Shown: positions 1 to 9,864, counted from the stretch's first letter. The stretch: DNA of 35,271 bases from Colwellia sp. (GCA_013215655.1 JABSOX010000057.1:1-35271), one strand, 5' to 3'. Numbers and translations: made by a program. The notes: a model not told the origin generated them from the letters alone.

Positions 1-738
1 ATGCTAAATATCGAAAAGCTGGACAAAAGTTTATTGATTTTATCCGGCGGTTTTATCTTTTTTGGTTTATGCCAATTGATTGCAGGTTTATTAGCAAAAC
101 AACAAAGTAACAATGGCTTTGCTCAAGTAATGAACGACTTATTTGCTATGCCTGAAACGATGAAACAACTCGCGGTCGTGCAGTTTTTTTCATGGTTCCC
201 ATTTTTTGCAATGTGGACATACACTACAGCGGCTATTACTGAGTTTCATTACGGCACTTCTGATGTTACTTCAAAAGCATTTAACGAAGGTGCTGACTGG
301 GTTGGGGTGTTATTTTCAACTTATAATTTAGCCTCCATTGTTGCGGCTATCTGTATCCCATTGGTGGTAAAAAGGTTCAACTTGCGTATTGCCCATATGA
401 TTAACCTATTTTTAGGTGGTTTTGGTTTCATTTCATTTGTTTTTATTCAAGACCCAACATTACTGATCATATCGATGATCGGCATAGGTTTTGCCTGGGC
501 TTCTATTCTATCAGTGCCATACGCCATTTTGGCCAACGCACTGCCAGCCAAAAAAATGGGTTTGTTTATGGGAATATTTAACTTCTTTATCGTATTGCCA
601 CAAATACTCGCCGCCAGTATTTTGGGTTTTTTAATTACCAAAGTATTTGATAATCAGCCAATTTACGCACTGGTTGTTGGTGGTGTAAGTATGTTATTGG
701 CGGGGGTATTAACGCTGAGAGTACAAGAGCCTGAATAG
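1..738 (+). CDS. MFS sugar transporter (GPH/SLC45-like), C-terminal half
   Basis: This is the 3' part of an inner-membrane transporter gene whose 5' part lies left of the window. The frame is open from base 1, and the ATG there is probably an internal methionine. The visible 245 residues hold about six or seven hydrophobic segments (for example around residues 12-30, 55-78, 100-122, 130-150, 155-180, 188-213 and 220-238), about half of a 12-helix carrier. The stretch FFSWFPFFAMWTY and the absence of enzyme motifs resemble sugar:cation symporters of the GPH/SLC45 type, often maltose or sucrose carriers in Alteromonadales; the substrate is not visible here. It converges on the minus-strand cassette genes and ends about 45 bp before a small hairpin. 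The family is fairly sure, the substrate unknown. Confidence 0.75.
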   Translation: MLNIEKLDKSLLILSGGFIFFGLCQLIAGLLAKQQSNNGFAQVMNDLFAMPETMKQLAVVQFFSWFPFFAMWTYTTAAITEFHYGTSDVTSKAFNEGADWVGVLFSTYNLASIVAAICIPLVVKRFNLRIAHMINLFLGGFGFISFVFIQDPTLLIISMIGIGFAWASILSVPYAILANALPAKKMGLFMGIFNFFIVLPQILAASILGFLITKVFDNQPIYALVVGGVSMLLAGVLTLRVQEPE

Positions 739-786
739 CTTATTGAGCTATATCATCTCAACTATAGATAGCTCGAACACCATGTT

Positions 787-810
787 AACTCCTCAAAGCG
801 ATGAGGAGTT
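787..810. repeat. Inverted repeat, possible attC remnant or transcription stop
   Basis: A perfect 8-bp stem (AACTCCTC / GAGGAGTT) with an 8-nt loop lies between two convergent genes. No T-run follows on either strand, so it is a weak terminator candidate. On the minus strand the right arm runs into GTTAACA, which resembles the R' end of an attC. The upstream text CAAGAGGGA resembles an attC L'' arm, but no R'' core is visible. Confidence 0.4.
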
Positions 811-852
811 GTCCACTAAAACGAAGAAAGATCATTTTCCCTCTTGATTGGC

Positions 853-1290
853 TTATCTTGCGCTTTTCGCCAAACCTTGGTTTATTTTATGTTGCATATA
901 TATCACATGAAAAATTGATGTAATAAATGGGTTTAGCCAAAGCTTGTCACCTTTATTAGAACCTGCAATTAGATTAATACGATTACGCACCATAATTATC
1001 CACGTTACATCAAAGACACTTGAAATAATATGAAGTCTAATTGAGTTTGTTAAAATAGTAGGAGCATGTAAATTAGCTAAACCATAAATCAAACTACCTA
1101 ATGAAATAGTAAATAAAAAAATGGTTATAGAAATAAAAACTTTAGATATTTTAAGCTCTGTATGTTGGTTAATTTGGCTTGAAAATAGATAAAGCTTATA
1201 TATTAAATATGAGCCAATAGTTAGTATGCAAAGAGCTAAAGTTTTTAATACTGAATCAACTTCAAATATCCCCGTAAATCCATTTTTCAT
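853..1290 (-). CDS. Small integral membrane protein, probable integron cassette gene
   Basis: This 145-residue protein has three or four hydrophobic helices (about residues 12-33, 47-70, 80-103 and 117-133). It has no signal peptide and no catalytic motif that I recognise. The ending NPFITSIFHVIYMQHKIN recalls small multi-span proteins of the DUF4234 type, but that is only a loose resemblance. The start is supported by GGAG seven bases upstream. The gene begins about 35 bp beyond the degraded attC at 1326-1411, as expected for a cassette, and runs in the same direction as the two upstream cassette genes. Function unknown; a membrane location is the only firm statement. Confidence 0.7.
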   Translation of the reverse strand: MKNGFTGIFEVDSVLKTLALCILTIGSYLIYKLYLFSSQINQHTELKISKVFISITIFLFTISLGSLIYGLANLHAPTILTNSIRLHIISSVFDVTWIIMVRNRINLIAGSNKGDKLWLNPFITSIFHVIYMQHKINQGLAKSAR

Positions 1291-1325
1291 TTACTCTCCA
1301 ATGTTGAAAATACACTAAAATCATT

Positions 1326-1411
1326 TACCAACGCCTCACTTAGAGGCAAATAATAGTTAGTTATAATGTTGAGGAACGAAAACAGCCAACTGGTTTTTGT
1401 CCTATTAGACA
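1326..1411 (-). repeat. Degraded attC-like recombination site
   Basis: Read on the minus strand, the site begins just after the deacetylase stop with CTAAT and ends with GCGTTGG. These ends can pair through G-T wobbles. Next inward, AGGACAA and TTGCCT pair with one extra A bulged out, and AGTTGG pairs with CTAACT around a loop containing TTTTCGTTCC, a common attC loop sequence. The spacer on the R'' side is nearly missing, so the site looks decayed. Confidence 0.55.
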
Positions 1412-1413
1412 GC

Positions 1414-2118
1414 TTATGCGCTTCTGCCTATTAATTCAGAAACTGTAACAAAGCGATAACCTTTATCTTTTAACTGTTGAACAATTAAAGGAACAGCGGC
1501 CAGTGAATTAACTCTTGATTTAAACATAACATGTAAAAGAATAATTGACCCCGGCTTAGTATTTTGGACAACGTATTCGGATATATCACTTGCACTAGCA
1601 TTTTTATCTAAATAAGTTTCAGGCTCCACATCCCAAGTAACGGTGGTTATATTTTTATTATTTAGATAATAAGGCAGCGAAAACAACTTTTTACCATATG
1701 GTGGTCTAAAACGTATTTCTTCTCTATAACCTGCCTGTATAATTAGCTCATTAGTTTTTTCTAGCTCCTCTGCAACAAAGCTATAACTTTTCAAAACCAT
1801 ACGTTGATGGCTATATGAATGGTTTCCAATTTCATGACCTTTAACAATGATATTTTTAGTTTCTTGAATGTTTTGCTCAATAGACTTACCGACTAGGTAA
1901 AATGTCGCTTTAATTTCTGCCTCGTCCAGGACTTTGAGAATTTCTTTTGTTTTATGTTTAGTCGGACCATCATCAAAAGTTAATGCTACTACTTTTTCAG
2001 TTGTTTCTACTCGATCTATAAGGTTACCTACAAATTGAAACTTTTCATTATTGCTCACCTGCCATAGAGCAATAAATATGATCAGCACTAAAGCAGATAG
2101 TTTGATTATTTTATTCAT
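1414..2118 (-). CDS. NodB-type polysaccharide deacetylase, membrane-anchored or exported
   Basis: This is a 234-residue carbohydrate esterase 4 (NodB) protein. The family removes acetyl groups from GlcNAc polymers such as chitin oligomers or peptidoglycan, using a bound metal. Visible motifs are TFDDGP (47-52), NHSYSH (99-104) for metal binding, RPPYG (138-142), WDVEPET (162-168) and the catalytic LLH (194-196). Residues 5-20 are hydrophobic and give a signal anchor; no clear cleavage site or lipobox follows. An ATG 81 bp further upstream exists in frame, but it would lie inside the attC. The ATG at 2118 has GGAG five bases upstream and is preferred. The gene starts about 16 bp after the R' core of the attC, so it reads as cassette cargo. 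The exact substrate is not determinable. Confidence 0.87.
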   Translation of the reverse strand: MNKIIKLSALVLIIFIALWQVSNNEKFQFVGNLIDRVETTEKVVALTFDDGPTKHKTKEILKVLDEAEIKATFYLVGKSIEQNIQETKNIIVKGHEIGNHSYSHQRMVLKSYSFVAEELEKTNELIIQAGYREEIRFRPPYGKKLFSLPYYLNNKNITTVTWDVEPETYLDKNASASDISEYVVQNTKPGSIILLHVMFKSRVNSLAAVPLIVQQLKDKGYRFVTVSELIGRSA

Positions 2119-2133
2119 ACAGGCTCCATTTAC

Positions 2134-2235
2134 ACATAACGCCGCAATAAGCGGTGAGTAACAGTTTGCTAAAATGTGAAACGAAGTGGAACCGAGCAAA
2201 CTGTTACGAGTCCGACTTGAAAACCCTTGTTAGCT
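2134..2235 (-). repeat. attC site (integron cassette recombination site)
   Basis: On the minus strand the order is R'' core GCTAAC, spacer, L'' AAGTCGG, a perfect 13-bp stem GTAACAGTTTGCT / AGCAAACTGTTAC (plus positions 2158-2170 and 2195-2207) around a 24-nt loop, L' CCGCTT, spacer, and R' core GTTATGT. L'' and L' pair as AAG(T)CGG with CCGCTT, leaving one extrahelical T. The ends TAAC and GTTA pair. Unpaired ACTC and TCA separate the arms from the long stem. This is the full folded architecture known for attC sites. It follows the VOC gene and ends directly before the deacetylase ribosome binding site. Confidence 0.85.
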
Positions 2236-2260
2236 TTTTACATTAGATAATGTATGTTTT

Positions 2261-2629
2261 TTAACTACCGGAATTATTTGAAATATCTTGAACAAAAGAT
2301 ATTTTGTTTCCCTCTGGATCAATAATTTCAGCCATTTTGATTATTTCGGGATACTCCTCTATTTCACCAATAGGCAAATTAGACACTGAACAGGTTTTAC
2401 ACTGTGCTTCCAAGTCATTCACACAGATGACTAGCGTAGTGTTTCCAGCACGCTCTGGGTCAATTGCAACTTGAATCCAGGCATTTCCTACAATCTGCCA
2501 TTCTGCAATGCCTTCCATAGGGACAACATCTGGATCGCGCCCAATAAGTCTTTTATACCAAGTAAGTGACTCTTGAAAATTCTTTACAGGGATAACGGAA
2601 ATCACGCTATTTATATTTTCATCTGACAT
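2261..2629 (-). CDS. VOC-fold (glyoxalase/bleomycin-resistance-like) protein, cassette gene
   Basis: This 122-residue single-domain protein has the vicinal-oxygen-chelate fold pattern. There is an opening beta strand then FQESLTWYKRLIGRDP (about 18-33), a middle segment WQIVGNAWIQVAID (about 44-57), and a closing IIDPEGNKISFVQ (about 102-114) with the family's typical DPEG turn. VOC proteins include glyoxalases, dioxygenases and antibiotic-binding resistance proteins; nothing here decides which. Such genes are frequent cargo in integron arrays. AAGG lies about nine bases before the ATG. The stop is about 26 bp before the attC R'' core. The fold is well supported, the activity unknown. Confidence 0.85.
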   Translation of the reverse strand: MSDENINSVISVIPVKNFQESLTWYKRLIGRDPDVVPMEGIAEWQIVGNAWIQVAIDPERAGNTTLVICVNDLEAQCKTCSVSNLPIGEIEEYPEIIKMAEIIDPEGNKISFVQDISNNSGS

Positions 2630-2731
2630 TTTAATTTTCCTTTTAAAATATTTTGAACGATATAGTTGAACACAGGATAAAGCTAGTAACTTATTAGTAG
2701 GAAAAAATCCTTATTTAAATGAGGGACATTT

Positions 2732-2758
2732 CATTTTTTCATTTTTTCATTTTTTCAT
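2732..2758. repeat. Tandem octamer repeat, three copies of CATTTTTT
   Basis: Three perfect copies of CATTTTTT are followed by a partial fourth (CAT). It is about 105-130 bp upstream of the VOC start on the minus strand. Short perfect tandem units like this are prone to copy-number change by slippage. Confidence 0.85.
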
Positions 2759-2943
2759 CGTACAACAATACTGAAAATACCAATTAAACTCAAGAGTTTA
2801 ACAATAATTTTACAATCGCCTACTGCGTGAAAGCGGAAAACATTCCTGATTACTGGTTTAAAGCAGGAAAACGCTTGAACTGTAAATAAACACAGTTTCT
2901 TTGTAGAAATATTTTATGCATTAATTCGAATTATTCATTACAA

Positions 2944-2971
2944 AAAAGCCCGACATTTATCGGGCTTTCAC
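2944..2971 (-). terminator. serS rho-independent terminator
   Basis: On the minus strand the stem AAAGCCCGA / TCGGGCTTT with a short AAATG-containing loop is followed by a T-run, 25 bp beyond the serS stop. Confidence 0.85.
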
Positions 2972-2995
2972 ATAATTTAATAACTAAAATTTTAA

Positions 2996-4282
<1,287 letters not shown>

Positions 4283-4317
4283 TCACGTATCTATTAAAGT
4301 TAAAAAAAATGAGTTAT

Positions 4318-4719
4318 TTACTTATTAAAAAAAGTCACAATAAACATGCCTAAGCCTGCGGCAAATATACACAGGCAAACATTAAGCAAAATATTTATCA
4401 TCGCTTTAAAAAAGTCACCTTGCTGTACTAATAACAAAGTATCTAATGAAAATGTTGAAAAGGTGGTGAATGCGCCAAGAAAACCAATACCTATCAGTGT
4501 TCTGTACACGCTTACTTCTAAAGTACCTTGTTCGATTAATCCGTATAACATCCCCATTACAAGAGAGCCCGAAATATTAACCGCCAACGTTGCAAAAGGG
4601 AACCCTTTTCCGAGCCAATTAAAAATTAATTGTGAAATAAAAAAACGTAAACTCGCACCACATGCTCCACCTAAGGCAACAAATAGATATAAAGAAAGGT
4701 TACCAATAGTATTAGTCAT
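4318..4719 (-). CDS. crcB: Fluoride-specific ion channel CrcB (Fluc)
   Basis: Small four-helix membrane protein that works as a dual-topology dimer and exports fluoride. Family marks are [11 protein letters not shown] in the first helix and the Na+/fluoride-pore stretch [16 protein letters not shown] in the third. Two in-frame starts exist. The ATG at 4731 has no ribosome binding site; the ATG at 4719 follows GAG by eight bases and overlaps the rarA stop in ATGACTAA, so I chose it (133 residues, near the family norm of about 125). Translation is probably coupled to rarA. No fluoride riboswitch is visible: the upstream sequence is rarA coding. The family call is firm, the exact start less so. 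Confidence 0.92.
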   Translation of the reverse strand: MTNTIGNLSLYLFVALGGACGASLRFFISQLIFNWLGKGFPFATLAVNISGSLVMGMLYGLIEQGTLEVSVYRTLIGIGFLGAFTTFSTFSLDTLLLVQQGDFFKAMINILLNVCLCIFAAGLGMFIVTFFNK

Positions 4720-6058
4720 AACGTTGCTCATTACTTTGTTTATTTAATTGTCGTAAATACTCAAGTTTGTCCTTAAGTTGTTTTTCTAAGCCACGCTCAC
4801 TGGGTTGATAAAATTGTGTTTGAGAAATCTCTTGTGGAAAATAATTTTCTCCTGCGGCAAAGGCATTCACTTCATTGTGGGCATAACGATACTCTTGTCC
4901 ATGCCCTAATTCTTTAGTAATACTACTAGTGGCATTTTTTAAATGAAAAGGTACATCTAACGTTGCTGTTTCCTTAGCTAATGCTTTTGCTTGGCTAAAG
5001 GCTTGATAAACGGCATTACTCTTTGGCGCTAGTGCCATGTAAACACACGCTTGTGCGATAGCTCGCTCCCCTTCACTAGGGCCTACACGAACAAAAGTAT
5101 CCCAAGCATTAATGGCCAATTGCATTGCTCTTGGATCAGCATTACCAATGTCTTCACTAGCAATAGCTAATAATCGTCTTGCTACATACAAAGCGTCTCC
5201 ACCACCCGTTAATATGCGTGCATACCAATAAAGTGCAGCATCAGGGTCTGATCCTCGAACTGACTTATGAAAAGCGCTGATCATATCGTAAAAAGCATCA
5301 CCACCTTTGTCATACAAGGCCATTTTATTACCAGCGACTTGCATAACTTGCTCAACAGAGACGGCTTTGGTGTTATTTCTGGTAGTGATACTATCTAAAC
5401 AGTTTTCCAATAAATTGAGTAGTCTACGTGCATCACCATCAGCACAGGCAATAAGTTGTTTTTGTGCATCTGATGATATATCAATAGCAAACAGATGTTC
5501 ACTTGCTAACGCCTTGTCTAAAACGGATCTCAGATTAGCTTTTGTTAATTTTTTTAAGGTATAAACACGAGCACGTGATAATACGGCTTGGTTTAACTCA
5601 AAGGCAGGGTTTTCTGTAGTTGCACCAATAAAAATAATGGTGCCATCTTCAATATGTGGTAAAAAAGCATCTTGTTGGCTTTTATTAAAACGATGAACTT
5701 CATCAACAAATAATACCGTGCGGCGTTGTTGATGAATAGCGCGCTGCCTAGCATTTTCAATAGCTTGTCTAATTTCTTTAATGCCAGAAGTCACTGCAGA
5801 AACACGTTCTATTTCAGCATTGGTACTATTAGCAATGATCTCTGCAAGGGTTGTTTTACCTGTACCCGGCGGCCCCCAAAAAATAAGAGAATGACATTTA
5901 CCCTGTTCTATTGCAGAGCGGAGTGGCATGCCTTTCGATAAGATATGCTCTTGCCCAACATAATCATCTAAATTAAGTGGACGCATTCTAGCCGCTAATG
6001 GCTTAAAACTGTCATCTATTTCGAACTCTAAAGGTAATGAACCATTAACGTTGGTCAT
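4712..6058 (-). CDS. rarA: Replication-associated recombination protein A (RarA/MgsA), AAA+ ATPase
   Basis: Clamp-loader-like AAA+ ATPase of the RarA/MgsA/WRNIP1 family, which acts at stalled replication forks and interacts with SSB. Walker A GPPGTGKT is at about 61-68, Walker [19 protein letters not shown] begins near 114, and sensor 1 GATTENPAF follows. The C-terminal part carries the tetramerisation and MgsA domains (for example the segment after [14 protein letters not shown]). The 448 residues match the family. The start overlaps the end of lolA by 14 bp, and the end overlaps crcB, so the three are very likely one operon with ftsK, as in E. coli lolA-rarA-serS. Confidence 0.96.
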   Translation of the reverse strand: MTNVNGSLPLEFEIDDSFKPLAARMRPLNLDDYVGQEHILSKGMPLRSAIEQGKCHSLIFWGPPGTGKTTLAEIIANSTNAEIERVSAVTSGIKEIRQAIENARQRAIHQQRRTVLFVDEVHRFNKSQQDAFLPHIEDGTIIFIGATTENPAFELNQAVLSRARVYTLKKLTKANLRSVLDKALASEHLFAIDISSDAQKQLIACADGDARRLLNLLENCLDSITTRNNTKAVSVEQVMQVAGNKMALYDKGGDAFYDMISAFHKSVRGSDPDAALYWYARILTGGGDALYVARRLLAIASEDIGNADPRAMQLAINAWDTFVRVGPSEGERAIAQACVYMALAPKSNAVYQAFSQAKALAKETATLDVPFHLKNATSSITKELGHGQEYRYAHNEVNAFAAGENYFPQEISQTQFYQPSERGLEKQLKDKLEYLRQLNKQSNEQRYD

Positions 6059-6746
6059 CTAAATAGGTGCCTTCAGGTAAATCAAATTGGAATAAATTAA
6101 GTGCTGGAGAAGTTGTAAAATCAGTATCTTTAAGGCTTATAACACTTAGTTGACCAGTCGCATCTAAAAAAGTAAAACCACTAAGCTTATCTTGAGAAAA
6201 TTGTAATTCTAAGGTTTTAATTTGACTGTTTACATCATTTGCATGAATGAGATAGGTTGATTGGTTAATTTGGCTAACACTATAATACTGCCATAATTCA
6301 TCAGCATCACTGGTTAATAATAAAATGGGGGTATTAGCGATACTACTTGATAGTTTATATGCGGTCGCTTGTTCAATAAACGGGTCATAAAACCATAAAG
6401 TTTCACCATCAGAAACAATCAGTGATTCATCAGGTGTTTTTGTATCCCAATGAACCAAATTAGGTTTACGAACAGCAAGCTTTCCGCTCCCTTCATTTAA
6501 TAAGTTACCTTTTTCATCAATGATTTTTTGTTCAAAATCAGCACTAAAGAACTTTATTTTTTTAAGTTTATCAATAAGCTGAACTTTATAGTCATTTGTT
6601 AAATTTGATTTTGAATCAGCCGGTGGCACTATTTTCTTTTTAGATTCATTAGCTACGACCACATTTGCAGAGTATGACGGTTCAATACTCACCAACTGCG
6701 CCATAATGGCCATGGAAATGAAAAAGGGTTTTCTATATTTGAACAT
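6045..6746 (-). CDS. lolA: Outer-membrane lipoprotein carrier protein LolA
   Basis: Periplasmic chaperone that takes lipoproteins from LolCDE at the inner membrane to LolB at the outer membrane. It has a signal peptide with basic N-terminus (MFKYRKPFF), hydrophobic core, and likely cleavage after SYSA near residue 28. The mature part shows the LolA pattern: [20 protein letters not shown], the basic strand [28 protein letters not shown], and a C-terminal [11 protein letters not shown]-type ending. At 233 residues it is somewhat longer than E. coli LolA, mostly by an extra hydrophilic stretch after the signal peptide. One base separates its start from the ftsK stop, and it overlaps rarA by 14 bp. 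Confidence 0.95.
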   Translation of the reverse strand: MFKYRKPFFISMAIMAQLVSIEPSYSANVVVANESKKKIVPPADSKSNLTNDYKVQLIDKLKKIKFFSADFEQKIIDEKGNLLNEGSGKLAVRKPNLVHWDTKTPDESLIVSDGETLWFYDPFIEQATAYKLSSSIANTPILLLTSDADELWQYYSVSQINQSTYLIHANDVNSQIKTLELQFSQDKLSGFTFLDATGQLSVISLKDTDFTTSPALNLFQFDLPEGTYLDDQR

Positions 6747-6747
6747 T

Positions 6748-9264
6748 TTAATCCTTAACTGGCGGCGGTGCTAATACTTCACGTGCGCCATTATTACCGG
6801 GGTTACTTACGATACCTTGTAACTCCATTTGTTCAACAATACGCGCGGCTCTATTGTAACCAATTCTGAACTTACGTTGCACACTTGATATAGATACTCG
6901 ACGTGTTTCAGTAACAAAAGCAATGGCTTCATCATATAAAACATCTAACTCCTCTTCTGCGCCTTCAGCTTGTTCTCCGGGTAACAGTATTTCATTAGCT
7001 GTGTCACCTGTAGTAATTTCGTCAATATAGTCAGGTTCACCACGCGACTTCCAGTCTTTTACAATAGCATGCACTTCATGATCGTCAACAAATGCGCCAT
7101 GCACACGTGTTGGAACACCTGAACCCGGAGGCAAATAAAACATATCGCCCCAACCAAGTAACTGTTCAGCTCCTTGCTGGTCTAAAATAGTTCTTGAATC
7201 GATACGAGAGGAAACTTGTAATGCCATACGTGTTGGAATATTGGCTTTTATTAATCCGGTAATGACATCAACTGATGGACGTTGTGTCGCAAGAATTAAA
7301 TGAATACCGGCTGCCCTCGCCTTTTGTGCAATCCGGCTAATTAGCTCTTCAACTTTTTTACCCACCGTCACCATCATATCGGCAAATTCATCAACTATTA
7401 CGACGATGCTTGGCAGCTTTTCTAATTCAGGAGGGTTTTGATCTAAGCCGTCACTCGGTTGCCATGTAGGATCAATTAAAGGCTCACCATCAGCAATAGC
7501 TTGTAATACTTTTACATTGTAACCTTTAAGATTCCTGACCCCTAAGGCCGACATAACTTTATAACGACGTTCCATTTCACCTACACACCATCTTAATGCA
7601 TTAGCGGCATCTTTCATGTCAGTAACAACTTCGGACAGTAAATGAGGAATGCCTTCATAAACCGATAACTCCAACATTTTTGGATCGATCATGATTAATC
7701 GTACATCGTCAGGAGTAGATTTATATAACAAGCTTAATATCATGGTATTTACAGCAACCGATTTACCTGAGCCCGTAGTACCAGCAACCAATAGATGCGG
7801 CATTTTACCTAAATCGACTACAACAGGGTCACCCGCAATATCAGAGCCGATAGCCATGGTTAATGGCGAAGTAGACTCTCTAAATGCTTTACTAGCAATG
7901 ATGGTATGCAGCGGAACAATTTCACGATGTTTATTAGGAAGCTCAAGTCCGATAACTGACTTACCCGGAATAACTTCAACAACACGTACACTTTTAGCTG
8001 ATAAAGAACGGGCAAGATCTTTAGACAATCCTGTTATTTTACTCACCTTTACACCCGGTGCTAAGTCCAATTCAAAGCGTGTAATAACAGGTCCAGGAAA
8101 TACGGAAACAACGTGCGCGATAACACCAAATTCTTTCAGTTTGACTTCAACTAAACGACTAACTCTATCTAGGTCTTCTTGCTTAATCGGGTTTTCGGCT
8201 TTATCGGGTCGATCAAGTAAATCTAAAGACGGCATACCTTTATATTTTTTAACAAACTCAGCGGATGTTGAAGGTATTAATGGCGTGGTACTTTCTTTAA
8301 CTGATATTTTTTCTACACTTTCAAAGGCTGCTGTAATTTCTTCGGCACTAACATGTTCTTGTACGTTTATAGCTAAAGGTTCACCCATTAAGTCGCTAAT
8401 ATCAACAAAGGGCTCTAGCTCATCATCAAGTTCAAACGGCATATCGTTTTTACTGGTAGCAATAATGTCTTGGTCTTGTGACGCAGAAATTGATGAAAAA
8501 GCATGAGATAATTCATCTTGTTGCAGGTCAATAACGTCAATTTGTTTAGGAGCTTTTTTAGTTGATACCTTATTAGTTTTAGTGCTTTTATTACTTAGGG
8601 TATTTTCATTCGTTTCTTCATTATTGTCAGCGCCTGTACCAAATTGCTGTTTTAATATCGACGGTAAGGTAATTAAATATTGCGCTGCAGTGATGGTGTA
8701 AGCTCCGGTTAAGTCAATAAATCGCAATATAGACAAACCGGTTAATAATACAAACCCCGCCCCACAAAACATTAAAAAGAGTAATGTTGAACCGACAAAC
8801 GAGAAATACGGTAATAAAGTATTACTTAATACGTCACCTAAAATACCACCCGCAGAAAAATAAAACACATCATCAAAATTCATACTAGCAATTGACGTTA
8901 TACCAATATAAAACATGATAAAGCCAATGAGTTTTAACCCTAAGGTTAGATAGTCTAACTGCATTAAGCGATAGTATTTTTGAAAAAGTAACCAACCTAA
9001 AATTGCAACAACAAAGGGTAAGCTATAGGCAATAAGGCCAAATAAGTTAAGTAATAAATCAGAGAGATAAGCACCAACAGCCCCTCCTAAATTACGAACA
9101 GGTGTTTGATAACCTGTTTGTGCCCAGCCGGGATCAGCGGGATCAAAGCTGAACAGTGCCAACATAATGAACATCGCGAAAACACACGAAACCAGCAAAC
9201 CTGCTTCAAGTAGTCGTTGTACACCATTTAATTTTGAAGATTCTGTAGACAATATAGTAACCAT
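6748..9264 (-). CDS. ftsK: DNA translocase FtsK
   Basis: Septum-located ATP-driven DNA pump that segregates chromosome termini and activates XerCD at dif. The first ~190 residues hold about four or five membrane helices. A hydrophilic linker of roughly 150 residues follows, much shorter than in E. coli. The motor has Walker A GTTGSGKS near 492-499 and Walker [13 protein letters not shown] near 617-630. The C-terminal winged-helix gamma domain, which reads KOPS sites, is [20 protein letters not shown] near 800. The 838 residues are typical for non-enteric FtsK. It is the first gene of the minus-strand ftsK-lolA-rarA-crcB-serS run and lies downstream of lrp, as in E. coli. Confidence 0.97.
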   Translation of the reverse strand: MVTILSTESSKLNGVQRLLEAGLLVSCVFAMFIMLALFSFDPADPGWAQTGYQTPVRNLGGAVGAYLSDLLLNLFGLIAYSLPFVVAILGWLLFQKYYRLMQLDYLTLGLKLIGFIMFYIGITSIASMNFDDVFYFSAGGILGDVLSNTLLPYFSFVGSTLLFLMFCGAGFVLLTGLSILRFIDLTGAYTITAAQYLITLPSILKQQFGTGADNNEETNENTLSNKSTKTNKVSTKKAPKQIDVIDLQQDELSHAFSSISASQDQDIIATSKNDMPFELDDELEPFVDISDLMGEPLAINVQEHVSAEEITAAFESVEKISVKESTTPLIPSTSAEFVKKYKGMPSLDLLDRPDKAENPIKQEDLDRVSRLVEVKLKEFGVIAHVVSVFPGPVITRFELDLAPGVKVSKITGLSKDLARSLSAKSVRVVEVIPGKSVIGLELPNKHREIVPLHTIIASKAFRESTSPLTMAIGSDIAGDPVVVDLGKMPHLLVAGTTGSGKSVAVNTMILSLLYKSTPDDVRLIMIDPKMLELSVYEGIPHLLSEVVTDMKDAANALRWCVGEMERRYKVMSALGVRNLKGYNVKVLQAIADGEPLIDPTWQPSDGLDQNPPELEKLPSIVVIVDEFADMMVTVGKKVEELISRIAQKARAAGIHLILATQRPSVDVITGLIKANIPTRMALQVSSRIDSRTILDQQGAEQLLGWGDMFYLPPGSGVPTRVHGAFVDDHEVHAIVKDWKSRGEPDYIDEITTGDTANEILLPGEQAEGAEEELDVLYDEAIAFVTETRRVSISSVQRKFRIGYNRAARIVEQMELQGIVSNPGNNGAREVLAPPPVKD

Positions 9265-9355
9265 GGAAAATGTATTGTTGTTATATACAGTAAAGTAGCA
9301 AAATATCGTGATGAATTAAATGCTTTAATGTATTAGTTAAGTGGTTTTCTTCTAT

Positions 9356-9838
9356 TTATCGCTTTATTGGTATGTAATTAGTCGATTTAACTTCTTCCAT
9401 TACCACATAAGTTCTACTTTCACTCACCGCAGGTAATCTTAATAAGGTATCACCTAGTAATTCACGATAGGCAGCCATGTCCGCTACACGTGTTTTCAGC
9501 AGAAAATCAAAATCACCTGAAACTAAATGACATTCTTGTATGACATCAAGTTCATGTACTGCATTTGAAAAGTCATCAAATACATCAGGGCTGGTTTTTG
9601 TTAACGTGATCTCAACCAATACCAATAATGCAGCCTCTAGTTTTTCAGGGTTAAGTATTGCTTGATAACCTTTAATATAATTTTCTTTTTCTAAACGTTT
9701 AACCCTTTCAAGACAAGGTGTTGGACTTAATCCTACACGTTTAGATAATTCAACATTTGATAAACGTGCATTCTTTTGCAACTCAACTAAAATATTACGA
9801 TCAATACGATCTAAGCTTTTATCATGATGACGTGGCAT
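9356..9838 (-). CDS. lrp: Leucine-responsive regulatory protein Lrp
   Basis: Global feast/famine transcription factor. The N-terminal helix-turn-helix is RNILVELQKNARLSNVELSK and onward (about 12-60), and the C-terminal RAM/AsnC effector domain contains IQECHLVSGDFDFLLKTRV (about 98-116). The ending TYVVMEEVKSTNYIPIKR closely parallels E. coli Lrp. Length is 160 residues against 164 in E. coli. It is divergent from ald with 135 bp between, and lrp-ftsK order is conserved with E. coli. Divergence from a catabolic alanine dehydrogenase suggests that Lrp controls ald and perhaps itself; this is inference. I call it true Lrp rather than a paralogue because of the near identity to E. coli Lrp and the position next to ftsK. 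Confidence 0.96.
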   Translation of the reverse strand: MPRHHDKSLDRIDRNILVELQKNARLSNVELSKRVGLSPTPCLERVKRLEKENYIKGYQAILNPEKLEAALLVLVEITLTKTSPDVFDDFSNAVHELDVIQECHLVSGDFDFLLKTRVADMAAYRELLGDTLLRLPAVSESRTYVVMEEVKSTNYIPIKR

Positions 9839-9864
9839 TTTATAAAACTCTGCAAAATAAATGA

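Larger units (their letters stand above)
783..2640 (-). mobile_element. Small integron cassette cluster without integrase (three cassette-like genes)
   Basis: Three short minus-strand genes in a row (VOC protein, NodB deacetylase, small membrane protein) are each followed by an imperfect palindrome of attC type. One is well formed (2134-2235), one is degraded (1326-1411), and one is only a possible remnant (783-852). The next gene starts just beyond the R' core of the preceding site, as in integron cassettes. No intI gene or attI site is visible, so this fits a CALIN (cluster of attC sites lacking an integrase) or a remnant of a longer array. It lies between serS and a transporter gene, both on conserved-looking chromosome. 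The boundary on the serS side is not defined, because no attC-like core is visible upstream of the VOC gene. Confidence 0.68.
2630..2995. other. Intergenic region between VOC gene and serS
   Basis: About 366 bp without a gene. It holds the serS terminator at the right end, three tandem copies of an octamer (2732-2758), and presumably the promoter of the VOC cassette gene, for which I see no convincing -10/-35 pair. I see no attC or attI core here, so the upstream edge of the cassette cluster cannot be placed. Confidence 0.6.

Noticed and set aside
1-738. MFS gene as a complete small transporter starting at base 1
   Set aside because: Only about half of the expected 12 helices is present and the frame is open at the window edge, so it is a truncated view of a longer gene.
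2119-2199. 27-residue longer N-terminus for the polysaccharide deacetylase
   Set aside because: It would be translated from the attC stem; the ATG at 2118 has a good ribosome binding site directly after the cassette junction.
2732-2758. Tandem octamers as a CRISPR array
   Set aside because: Units are 8 bp, directly abutting, without spacers or cas genes.
4720-4900. Fluoride riboswitch upstream of crcB
   Set aside because: The sequence upstream is rarA coding DNA and shows no riboswitch-like pseudoknot pattern; crcB is translationally coupled instead.
7691-8506. 271-residue open frame on the plus strand opposite ftsK
   Set aside because: It lies wholly inside the well-supported ftsK gene, is Ser/Thr-rich and has no domain pattern; it is an antisense shadow.
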